Assembly: GCA_031257595.1 (NCBI GenBank)
Contig: JAIROH010000113.1
Location: 1-12,400 of the forward strand
Direction of reading: 5' to 3'
Source: Treponema sp.
Lineage (GTDB): Bacteria > Spirochaetota > Spirochaetia > Treponematales > Breznakiellaceae
DNA: 12,400 nt
Below the pieces are notes generated by a model. It saw nothing but the letters and a program-made list of their open reading frames with translations. It searched no databases and had not been told where the DNA came from. A program made the translations under genes and the position numbers. Below are positions 5,353 to 12,291 of the stretch, one piece after another. Positions within the stretch are counted from its first letter, which is position 1, and every line of letters begins with the position of its first letter.

Positions 5353-7269
5353 ATGGACATAACGGAGATTCAGGACGAGCTTTTGCATTTGGAATATCCT
5401 AATTTACTTCCTGATCACGATCCTGATATTGAGCGTTATTATTACCTTCGGTCTACAGGCCAATCCAGAGACGCCCTGGCCATATATCAATACAGGCTGC
5501 GGCCCCGTTATCCGGACGATGGATTCCGTACCTGGCTGCTCCGTTCCTACCGCAGCCATGATCCCGCTTTCCGGGGACTTTTGGCAAAAGGCTACCGGAT
5601 GCTGGGTGAGCGTTCCCTGAACCGGATAAAAAACATTATTTTCTATATTGCCGAAAAAGCCGAATCGTTCAACGAAAAAGACGTTTATTCCACAATAAGA
5701 ACCGCCGAAGACATACTGCGCTTTCTGCCCCAGGAACGTTATGAAGCTGTGGCGGGCATTGATCGGTTTCACCGCTATGCCGCGGCGCTTAATTTAAAAG
5801 AACGTTCCGTAGCCAAAGCTTCGGAATTGGTTCGGGCATATTTGACCGATACTCTTTCGGTAGTGGAAGAAGAACGCCGCCGCCGTTCCGAAGCCGACCG
5901 TAAAGCCATGGAACAGGAACGGCAGCGTCTTGTAAAAGCCGATTACGACAGTTACCTGTTCCAGAAAAAGTTTGGGTACAGGCCCCATCTTATCGACCTT
6001 TCTTCGGTGGTTTTTTCCGAAGCGGATCTTGCCCGCATCGAGATTCCTCCGTTTCAGCGGCTCGAAGACCAGGTTCTGGCGTACTGCATAAAATACTGGA
6101 ACATGGTAAACGATCCCGCTTTCGAGCGCATACTCTTTCTCTATTCCCGCAAATACGGAAGAAAAAACTACGATGTGTTTATCGCCATACGCCGGGGCAG
6201 GATGGCAAAGCGCCGGGATGATGAAATCCTCGCTTCGATTGTAAGCGTTTTGATAACCGGATACTATTATTCGATTCAGGGTGATATTTACCTTCAGCGG
6301 AGCTGGAACGCGATCAAAAACGCCCTGCAAAACCAGGTTCAATCCCGGCCGGCCCTGCCGCCGCCTCCTCAGACCAGGATGGCCGGACGGGCCGTTTTGC
6401 CAAACAAGACCGCCGGGGCCGTCAAGTCCGCCAAAGTTACAAAGCTGAAAATTGCCCCCGGGGTCAAGCCAAAAAACACGTCCCGGATTGCTCCCAAAGC
6501 GAAGACGGTTTCAAAAAAGGCCGTTATTGCCAGGCCGGTTCAGCCGCCGGCCCCGGCCCCCGTTTCGGTCCGGCCGGCCGTTCGTCCGCCGGTAAAAGTA
6601 CCGGCCGGCCTCAAACCCGCCAGGGAACAAAAAACCACGATTGTCGCAGCCCGGCCTTTGCCGGTTCCGGCGCCGGTCCGGCCGGCCTCTGTGTCGGTTC
6701 CCGTTATCCAGCGCCCGGCTCAGCCCGCGAGGCCGGCACCCGTTACGCAGCGTCCGGTACAGCCGGCTCAGCCGGCCCGGCCCGCCGCGAGGCCGGTCCC
6801 CGCGCCGGTCAAGCCGGTACAACCTGTCCGGCCGGTTCCCGCGCCTGTTACCCGGCGTCCGGCCCAGCCCGTGAGGCCGGCGCCGCTTTTCGCTCCATTG
6901 GTTCCCGCGTCACCGCCCCCAAAACCGAGAAAACAAAAAGTGTTTTCCACAAGCCTGGAAAAAGCACGGGGTTCCGTGTCGGACAGGCTCAAAGAGTTGT
7001 CCGGCCGTTCTTACGACGTGTACGAAGATCGCTTCCTTGCCAAAACAAGGAACGCGATCCGAAAAGTGCTGGGCGCCGGAAAAGGTTTGTTCTTCAATCT
7101 GCCCGAAGAAGCGGAAGATTTGGTTTTTGGCTTTCTGCGGGACAACTATTCGAATCCCTATATGAACTGGGAAGATTCAGCGGAACGGAAAAACCTGCTC
7201 TCGATGGGTTTTGATCTGCCTTCAATCATTCCGGTTATCGATGAATGTTACCGGACTCTTTCCGGTTAA
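5353..7269 (+). CDS. Hypothetical protein with long Pro/Ala/Val-rich linker
   Basis: A 638-aa protein of a family I do not recognise. Residues 1-325 look mainly alpha-helical and rich in Tyr, Arg and Glu. A charged stretch (EEERRRRSEADRKAMEQER, 172-190) is likely coiled coil, and repeated tyrosine/arginine helices suggest a repeat-helix scaffold. Residues 330-525 are a low-complexity linker of Pro, Ala, Val, Arg and Lys with recurring RPAQPARPAPV-type units. Residues 530-638 form a second folded segment (SLEKARGSVSDRLKELSG to SIIPVIDECYRTLSG). No signal peptide or membrane helix is seen, so it is probably cytoplasmic or envelope-associated through partners. It is the first gene of the plus-strand operon and appears leaderless. 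Its stop lies 14 bp before the next start. Function unknown; the architecture resembles a tether with two binding ends. Confidence 0.85.
   Translation: MDITEIQDELLHLEYPNLLPDHDPDIERYYYLRSTGQSRDALAIYQYRLRPRYPDDGFRTWLLRSYRSHDPAFRGLLAKGYRMLGERSLNRIKNIIFYIAEKAESFNEKDVYSTIRTAEDILRFLPQERYEAVAGIDRFHRYAAALNLKERSVAKASELVRAYLTDTLSVVEEERRRRSEADRKAMEQERQRLVKADYDSYLFQKKFGYRPHLIDLSSVVFSEADLARIEIPPFQRLEDQVLAYCIKYWNMVNDPAFERILFLYSRKYGRKNYDVFIAIRRGRMAKRRDDEILASIVSVLITGYYYSIQGDIYLQRSWNAIKNALQNQVQSRPALPPPPQTRMAGRAVLPNKTAGAVKSAKVTKLKIAPGVKPKNTSRIAPKAKTVSKKAVIARPVQPPAPAPVSVRPAVRPPVKVPAGLKPAREQKTTIVAARPLPVPAPVRPASVSVPVIQRPAQPARPAPVTQRPVQPAQPARPAARPVPAPVKPVQPVRPVPAPVTRRPAQPVRPAPLFAPLVPASPPPKPRKQKVFSTSLEKARGSVSDRLKELSGRSYDVYEDRFLAKTRNAIRKVLGAGKGLFFNLPEEAEDLVFGFLRDNYSNPYMNWEDSAERKNLLSMGFDLPSIIPVIDECYRTLSG
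6340..6928 (+). repeat. Low-complexity Pro/Ala/Val coding repeat
   Basis: This part of the hypothetical gene at 5353 is a GC-rich imprecise repeat built from GCC/CCG-type codons, with frequent CCGGCC and CGTCCGG words. It encodes residues 330-525. Because of the composition, several other frames are open here (for example 6511-6822 on the minus strand) and should not be taken as genes. Such tracts often vary in unit number between strains; that is inference here. Confidence 0.7.
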
Positions 7270-7283
7270 GGAATATTACAAAA

Positions 7284-8261
7284 ATGAAAATAAAAACGGT
7301 TCTGTTTTTATTGCCGATCTTTTTTCTGCTGAACGGCTGCTCAAAGGGCGAAAGCGGCTTTAACGCAATGTCTGCGCAGGCGGCTTTCGGATCGGGCAGC
7401 GCGGTCATGGAAGAAGGCGGATTCAGCGCGGCGGACGCATCCGAGGAAGCGGCCCGAAGCCGGGAAACGGCCCGGAACGAAACGGACGATGCTGTTCGTT
7501 CCGCGGAAAAAACACGCAAACTTGTCAAAACCGCCACTGTTGAAATTCGGGCGGATAAATCCCTGCTTGACGAAGACGGGAAGATTTTCGGAGCGTCGAA
7601 AAAAATCGACGAGCTGCTTAACGCGCACGACGCCTATTCCGAGCGGAGCGTTATCTACGAAAATTCCCTCAACTATACGATCAGGGTTCCCCAGGATTCC
7701 TACGAAGCGATGCTTTCGGGGCTTTCCGTTTTGGGCAAGGTTAGTTCCCGCGCCGAAACCGTCGAGGACGTAACGCTTAACTACTACGATCTTGCCGGGC
7801 GGCTTGCCACAAAACAGGCCCTGCTTCAAACGTTCCGGTCGTATCTTGCCAAAGCCCAAACCATGGAAGATATTCTTTCCGTTGAAACAAAGATAGCGGA
7901 ACTGCAGAACGAAATCGACTGGCTCGGCACCGAACTTGCCGGACTTTCAAACCTTGTGGATTATGCGACGATACACCTGATCCTTCGCAGTCCCCAGACG
8001 TCAACGGGCGATACCCTGGGAGACAGAATCACGGATCTTTTTGAAAGTTTTGGTGATGTGGCATCAGGCGCTTTGCTGGTGATTGTGGGAATTGTCATTT
8101 TCGGCATACCGCTGATTGTTGTTTTCCTCATCGTGTTCTGGCTCCTGTTTGGAAGAATCGGGCTTTTGAAAAAGGCGTTCCGCCTTGCCGCGGGAAATTC
8201 GCCGTACAAGACGGGATTGGGCATCAAATCCGATTTTGATACAACGATCAAGAAGGACTAA
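7284..8261 (+). CDS. DUF4349 domain lipoprotein
   Basis: A 325-aa predicted lipoprotein. The signal peptide ends FLLNGC (lipidated C19), followed by an Ala/Glu/Arg-rich spacer to about residue 78. Residues 79-300 match the DUF4349 pattern: KLVKTATVEIRA, YTIRVPQDSYEAMLSGLSVLGKV, the coiled-coil stretch around YYDLAGRLATKQALLQTF, then MEDILSVETKIAELQNEIDWL, and a hydrophobic transmembrane helix (about 262-289) with a short basic tail. It is therefore anchored at both ends, with the coiled coil outside the inner membrane. Function in the family is not established. ATG 7284 is chosen because it opens the signal peptide and follows AAGGA (7268-7272); an in-frame ATG at 7245 would overlap the upstream gene and spoil the signal. 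The next gene begins 2 bp after its stop. Confidence 0.88.
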   Translation: MKIKTVLFLLPIFFLLNGCSKGESGFNAMSAQAAFGSGSAVMEEGGFSAADASEEAARSRETARNETDDAVRSAEKTRKLVKTATVEIRADKSLLDEDGKIFGASKKIDELLNAHDAYSERSVIYENSLNYTIRVPQDSYEAMLSGLSVLGKVSSRAETVEDVTLNYYDLAGRLATKQALLQTFRSYLAKAQTMEDILSVETKIAELQNEIDWLGTELAGLSNLVDYATIHLILRSPQTSTGDTLGDRITDLFESFGDVASGALLVIVGIVIFGIPLIVVFLIVFWLLFGRIGLLKKAFRLAAGNSPYKTGLGIKSDFDTTIKKD

Positions 8262-8263
8262 AA

Positions 8264-8791
8264 ATGGGTATTGTTAACACGGCCAAAAAGAACGGGTTCC
8301 TGGTAAGAAACTTAAGGAATTTTTTTGAACATCGCGCGCTGTGGATGTATTTTCTCTGTGACGAAGCCCGAAAAACCGGGGCAAGACCTGAACAATTCGC
8401 CCCCGCCGCAATCCGCCGCTGCGGATTGTTTCACGGCGGCCGGGCCATTACCGGCATTGATTCGCAGCAAGCCGCGGCGGAAGGCGCACGGCGCGGGGGA
8501 AGCTGTAAACTGTTAAAGAAAAAACTTTTCCCCAGGGCCGGACAGATGATCTTTGAAATGAAAATACTGCGGATTACCGACGATAACCTTGACGTGGATT
8601 TTTATTACTGTCCCTTGGTAGCGGCCTGGAAAAAACAGGACTGCGGCGACGAAGAATGTGACAAGATGTGCGAGTGGGCCATGGAGGGGGACAGGGGGAT
8701 TGCGGAAGCATTCGGATGCGAGCTGGATCTTCCGAAAACCATAGCCAAAGGAGACGGGGTTTGCCAGATCCGGTTTAGACGGAAAAACTGA
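8264..8791 (+). CDS. ATC hydrolase-like cysteine-rich protein
   Basis: A 175-aa soluble protein with nine cysteines (32, 53, 81, 116, 127, 132, 136, 152, 167). The C-terminal half (CPLVAAWKK, CDKMCEWAMEGDRGIAEAFG, GVCQIRF) resembles the L-2-amino-thiazoline-4-carboxylic acid hydrolase family (ATC_hydrolase). The characterised Pseudomonas enzyme opens the thiazoline ring on the way to L-cysteine. Most bacterial members are uncharacterised, so the reaction here is not assured. A clear AGAAGGA site (8251-8257) precedes ATG 8264. The stop TGA overlaps the ATG of the PHP gene by one base (TGATG), so translation is probably coupled and the two proteins may act together. The family call is from memory of its motif pattern. 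Confidence 0.65.
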   Translation: MGIVNTAKKNGFLVRNLRNFFEHRALWMYFLCDEARKTGARPEQFAPAAIRRCGLFHGGRAITGIDSQQAAAEGARRGGSCKLLKKKLFPRAGQMIFEMKILRITDDNLDVDFYYCPLVAAWKKQDCGDEECDKMCEWAMEGDRGIAEAFGCELDLPKTIAKGDGVCQIRFRRKN

Positions 8792-9681
8792 TGTTCCTTT
8801 ACGAAACCCATCTTCATACCTGTCAGGGAAGCGCCTGCGGTGTTTCCCCGGGCAGGGACTATATCAGAAAATACAAAGATCTCGGTTTTACGGGGATCAT
8901 GGTAACCGATCATTTTTTTAACAGCAATACAACCGCCGATCGCTGCCTGCCCTGGAGAGACTGGGTTAATGCGTACTGCGCGGGCTTTGAGGATGCCCGC
9001 GAAGAAGGCGAAAAGCTGGGACTTGATGTTTTTTTCGGATGGGAAGAAACCTTTGACGGGGACGATTACCTTGTCTACGGCCTTGATAAGGCCTGGCTTT
9101 TTGACCATCCGGAACTTGTCCGCTGGACCAGGGCGGAGCAGTTTCGGGAAGTGCGCAAGCACGGCGGCTGTGTAATCCAGGCCCATCCTTTCAGGCAGCA
9201 TTCCTACATACGGCAGCTGCACCTTGCCCCGTTCCTCGTTGACGGCATAGAAGCCGCCAACGATGGCAACCACGAAGCCGTGTACGACGGCCTTGCCATG
9301 GAATACGCCCGCCTTCTGGGGCTGCCCGCCGTCGCGGGTTCCGACATCCACGACGCGGACGATCTTCTATCCGATGAACCTTACGGCGTGGAATTTGAGA
9401 CAAGGCTTGACTCGGTAAACGACTATGTGCGGATAATACTGGAAGGAAAAGGATCCGTTACGGCTAACGGAACCATTTCCCTGCATATTCCCCCCGGACG
9501 CTGCGATTACCGGAAAGAAGACGGGGCGCGGCGTTTTGCCCTTAAAGTTGATATTCGGGACCGGGCGGATAAACCCGTGGGTAAACCAACGATCATGAAT
9601 TTTGATAAAATAAGAGCGTATATAGGCGGCATTGGAAAAGTTTCTGATTCCGGACAAGGGGTGCGAAAATGGCAAAGCTGA
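8791..9681 (+). CDS. PHP-domain metal-dependent phosphoesterase
   Basis: A 296-aa cytosolic protein of the polymerase-and-histidinol-phosphatase (PHP) superfamily. Metal-binding motifs in order: HLHT (H7, H9), TDHF (D40, H41), GWEE (E85/E86), AHPFR (H132) and GSDIHDAD (D185, H187). They form the trinuclear site that hydrolyses phosphate esters. The core ends near residue 225; residues 230-296 are an extra tail of unknown role. The substrate cannot be told from the sequence; relatives act on histidinol phosphate, nucleotide phosphates or sugar phosphates. The start overlaps the upstream stop by one base, and the stop overlaps the ddl start by 13 bases, so it is embedded in the operon. Confidence 0.85.
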   Translation: MFLYETHLHTCQGSACGVSPGRDYIRKYKDLGFTGIMVTDHFFNSNTTADRCLPWRDWVNAYCAGFEDAREEGEKLGLDVFFGWEETFDGDDYLVYGLDKAWLFDHPELVRWTRAEQFREVRKHGGCVIQAHPFRQHSYIRQLHLAPFLVDGIEAANDGNHEAVYDGLAMEYARLLGLPAVAGSDIHDADDLLSDEPYGVEFETRLDSVNDYVRIILEGKGSVTANGTISLHIPPGRCDYRKEDGARRFALKVDIRDRADKPVGKPTIMNFDKIRAYIGGIGKVSDSGQGVRKWQS

Positions 9682-10862
9682 ATGTGGGCATACTTTGCGG
9701 AGGCAAGTCCGCGGAACACGAGGTTTCTCTCCAGTCGGCGATAAACATATACGACGCGATAGACCGGGAAAAGTACACCCCTGTCCTTATCGGCATTGAT
9801 AAATCGGGCGGATGGAACTTTGGCTCAGGCGGCCCCAAACAATGTATCGGTAATCCGGAAAACCCAAAAAACATCTGTCTCCGTCCCGGCAGAGCCGCCG
9901 CCCTGACGCCGGAAAGCGCCGGCCGCCTTACCGGCGCGGTTCGGGACAGCGACGTGGTTCAGGACTTCCCCAAACTCGACGTGATCTTTCCGATACTTCA
10001 TGGTCCTTTTGGTGAAGACGGTACCGTGCAGGGTCTTTTAAAGCTTGCCAACCTTCCGTTTGTGGGTTCCGGAGTGCTCGGTTCCGCCGTTGGCATGGAC
10101 AAGGATGTGATGAAGCGGCTCCTCAGGGACGCCGGCATTCCTATCGGTAAATTTCTCGTGATTCGGGACGGGCCGGTCACGTACACCGGCGGGCCAGCCG
10201 CCGGTATGGGCCCGGTGGATGACGGCAAAACCGCGCCCGCTTTTGCCGCGTCAAAGTTTGCCGCGCCAAAATTTGATGATGTCGCCGCGGAACTCGGCCT
10301 GCCTGTTTTTGTAAAGCCGGCCAACATGGGTTCCAGCGTAGGGGTAAGTAAAGTCAACGGTGAAGAACAATACCGCGCCGCTCTGGAAGAAGCGTTCAGG
10401 TTCGATACAAAGGTAATCGTTGAAGAAAACATTCCGGGCCGGGAAATAGAATGTTCTGTTTTGGGAAACGAAAACCCGATAGCGTCAGTTCCCGGCGAAA
10501 TACGGGCAGCCAACGAATTTTATTCCTACGAAGCAAAGTATATCGACCCGGACGGGGCGGCGCTTGAAATTCCCGCGAAACTGCCGCCGGAAACGACGCG
10601 GCAGATACAGTCCCTGGCAGTCAAAACCTTTCAGGTTTTGGAATGCTCCGGCCTTTCACGGGTGGACTTTTTTCTGAAGGACAACGACCGGGTAATCGTA
10701 AACGAAATCAACACAATGCCGGGTTTTACCAAAATCAGCATGTATCCCAAACTGTGGGAAGCAAGCGGCATAGGTTACGCCGAACTTATCGACAGGCTCA
10801 TACAACTGGCAATAGAGCGCTTTAACAGGGAAAAACATCTGGCGACAAGCTATCAAGGGTAA
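9669..10862 (+). CDS. ddl: D-alanine--D-alanine ligase
   Basis: A 397-aa ATP-grasp enzyme that joins two D-alanines for the peptidoglycan stem peptide in the cytoplasm. Seen: GGKSAEHEVSLQSA (E16 binds the first D-Ala), LHGPFGEDGTVQG, KPANMGSSVGVSKV, EFYSYEAKY (the omega loop in the Tyr-containing D-Ala form, not VanA-like D-Lac), SRVDFF and NEINTMPGFT (Mg2+ ligands). It is longer than usual Ddl proteins (about 310-370 aa). Part of the excess is a low-complexity Gly/Pro/Ala stretch at residues 167-203, between LVIRDG and the DDVAAELGLPVFVKP strand, in the region of the central-domain mobile loop. AAGGGG (9656-9661) precedes ATG 9669. The next gene lies 26 bp downstream. Confidence 0.95.
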   Translation: MAKLNVGILCGGKSAEHEVSLQSAINIYDAIDREKYTPVLIGIDKSGGWNFGSGGPKQCIGNPENPKNICLRPGRAAALTPESAGRLTGAVRDSDVVQDFPKLDVIFPILHGPFGEDGTVQGLLKLANLPFVGSGVLGSAVGMDKDVMKRLLRDAGIPIGKFLVIRDGPVTYTGGPAAGMGPVDDGKTAPAFAASKFAAPKFDDVAAELGLPVFVKPANMGSSVGVSKVNGEEQYRAALEEAFRFDTKVIVEENIPGREIECSVLGNENPIASVPGEIRAANEFYSYEAKYIDPDGAALEIPAKLPPETTRQIQSLAVKTFQVLECSGLSRVDFFLKDNDRVIVNEINTMPGFTKISMYPKLWEASGIGYAELIDRLIQLAIERFNREKHLATSYQG

Positions 10863-10888
10863 TTACTCTACAAACAGGCGGGTGAAAA

Positions 10889-11704
10889 ATGATAATCGGT
10901 ATTGACATTGGCAGTACCACAACCAAGGCGGTTGCCATCGCGGACGGCAGGGTACTCCATAAAATAAAAACCAAGGCTTCCGACGCGTTGACTTCCGCAA
11001 CCGGCGCTTTCGGCAAAATGATCGTGGAAAACGGCATCAGAATGGGCGAAATACGGAAGATTATGATAACCGGCGCCGGGGCTACAAAGATAAAAGATGA
11101 ACTTTTTGGCATTTCCACCGGTATGGCCGGAGAGTTTGACTCAATCGGCATCGGGGGAATGTTCCTTGCCGGCCGGGATAATATCATCATCGCCAATATA
11201 GGAACGGGTACGGCCATTATCGACGCGGGAAAAGAACGCATATCCCACATGGGCGGTTCCGGCGTTGGCGGCGGCACAATTCTGGGGCTGGCGAAAAAGC
11301 TTCTTTCGATGTCGGACTTTAACAGTATTATGGCCCTTGCCGGTAATGGAAAGTTAAACCGGGTAGACCTGCTTCTGGAAGACATTATGGGAACGGACTT
11401 GAGTTTTTTGAACCGGGAATCCACAGCCTCAAATTTCGGGAAAATGCTGGACAGCGCCGGCAAAGAAGACATAGCCCTGGGTATCGTAAACATGGTGTAC
11501 CAGGTTATCGGAATGCTTTCGGTATTTGCCGCGAAAAGCAAGAACACCGACAAAGTCGTGGTGACGGGAAACGGCAGCAACAACCCAATCGGGAAAAAGG
11601 TGCTGGAAACGATAACCGGCCTGTACCAGGTGCATTTTGAGTATCCGCCCGACGCCGAATACACAACGGCTATCGGGGCGGGGCTTTCCGGAACGGTTCC
11701 TTAG
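10889..11704 (+). CDS. coaW: Type II pantothenate kinase
   Basis: A 271-aa ASKHA-fold kinase that phosphorylates pantothenate, the first step of coenzyme A synthesis. The N-terminal phosphate loop is GIDIGSTTTKAV; ITGAGA, GEFDSIGIGG, ANIGTGTAII and HMGGSGVGGGTILGLAKKLL are the type II (Fumble/PanK-like) signatures, and VVTGNGSNN is the adenosine-binding loop. Length fits bacterial type II enzymes (about 265-280 aa), well known from Staphylococcus aureus; type II enzymes there are insensitive to CoA feedback. HgdC/BadF-type activators share the N-terminal loop but lack the GGSGVGGGT segment. GGCGGGTGA ends three bases before ATG 10889. It is the last gene of the operon. No clear terminator hairpin with T-run follows, but a 9-bp inverted repeat (11703-11711 with 11760-11768) starts at its stop codon. 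Confidence 0.92.
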   Translation: MIIGIDIGSTTTKAVAIADGRVLHKIKTKASDALTSATGAFGKMIVENGIRMGEIRKIMITGAGATKIKDELFGISTGMAGEFDSIGIGGMFLAGRDNIIIANIGTGTAIIDAGKERISHMGGSGVGGGTILGLAKKLLSMSDFNSIMALAGNGKLNRVDLLLEDIMGTDLSFLNRESTASNFGKMLDSAGKEDIALGIVNMVYQVIGMLSVFAAKSKNTDKVVVTGNGSNNPIGKKVLETITGLYQVHFEYPPDAEYTTAIGAGLSGTVP

Positions 11705-11822
11705 TATTCTGTCCAGGGCTTCTGCATTTGTTTTTATAGTGTCAAAATCCCCTTAAAATCAGAATACTTGAAAGAAAAAATTCACCGCAAAGTCGAATAA
11801 GTCGAAAAAGGTATTTGTCTCA

Positions 11823-11868
11823 GGGTACATACCTTTTATAACGCCCCATAGAGGCGAGGTATGTACCC
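11823..11868. repeat. Bulged hairpin with 12-bp outer stem
   Basis: GGGTACATACCT (11823-11834) pairs perfectly with AGGTATGTACCC (11857-11868). Inside, CGCC (11842-11845) pairs with GGCG (11853-11856) around the loop CCATAGA, leaving a 7-base one-sided bulge (11835-11841). Two T-poor flanks argue against a simple terminator. It could be a processed RNA hairpin or a protein-binding palindrome; nothing in the sequence decides. Confidence 0.6.
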
Positions 11869-11971
11869 ACGATCAAAGAGCAAATAGTGTCAAAACCCAC
11901 GTCGCCGGGGGTGGTGATACATGCACATGCGCCCGTGCCCAACAAGTGCCGGACGCCTTTATAGGGATACA

Positions 11972-12010
11972 GATCGGCGGCGGTAAAGCCCACAAGCGGG
12001 CTAGCCGATC
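11972..12010. repeat. Second bulged hairpin
   Basis: GATCGGC (11972-11978) pairs with GCCGATC (12004-12010), and an inner AGCCC (11987-11991) pairs with GGGCT (11998-12002) around the loop ACAAGC. The left side has an 8-base bulge, the right side one base. The plan (outer stem, left-side bulge, inner stem) is the same as in the hairpin at 11823-11868. Confidence 0.5.
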
Positions 12011-12229
12011 ATCGCCTTTTCTGACGGACGCTTTGGCGTCGCTTTTTCCGCAGGATGTCGGATGCCCGCCCGGAGCTTTCCGCCGCCACCCTTCTCAAAC
12101 AAAGGCGTCCGGCAATCCTGGTTACCGGCGCATGCGCCGCATGAGGGTACAGGCCCGGCGGCAATTCCCCTGTGAAGAGCATACGGCGTCCGTAGGTAAT
12201 AGACTAGCAGTTTGTCGCACTTGTGCATA

Positions 12230-12291
12230 AAACCGTATAAAAATTCACGAAAGTGAATTTTTATACCATGCAAACTGCCAAAGCAGCCCGT
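12230..12291. repeat. 62-bp hairpin repeat, copy 2
   Basis: Matches bases 1-62 at 61 of 62 positions, including the perfect 14-bp stem with GAAA loop (12235-12248 with 12253-12266). The base right after the match diverges from copy 1. The following segment 12282-12302 is instead the reverse complement of bases 99-119 at 19 of 21 positions. The two copies therefore share a second module in opposite orientation. Confidence 0.85.

Noticed and set aside
6511..6822. Arg-rich minus-strand open frame in the Pro-rich repeat region
   Set aside because: An artefact of the GC-rich repeat; several frames are open there at once.
8605..9351. Minus-strand 248-aa open frame over the ATC-hydrolase and PHP genes
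   Set aside because: The plus strand carries the PHP metal motifs and coupled starts and stops.
10822..11664. Minus-strand 280-aa open frame over coaW
   Set aside because: Rich in Ser, Pro and Ile as expected for antisense of this gene; no signal, motif or RBS.
11740..11745. TTGACA on the minus strand (also at 11888-11893)
   Set aside because: No -10-like hexamer at the right distance in either place.
11703..11768. Intrinsic terminator after coaW
   Set aside because: The 9-bp inverted repeat has a loop of about 48 bases and no T-tract follows it.
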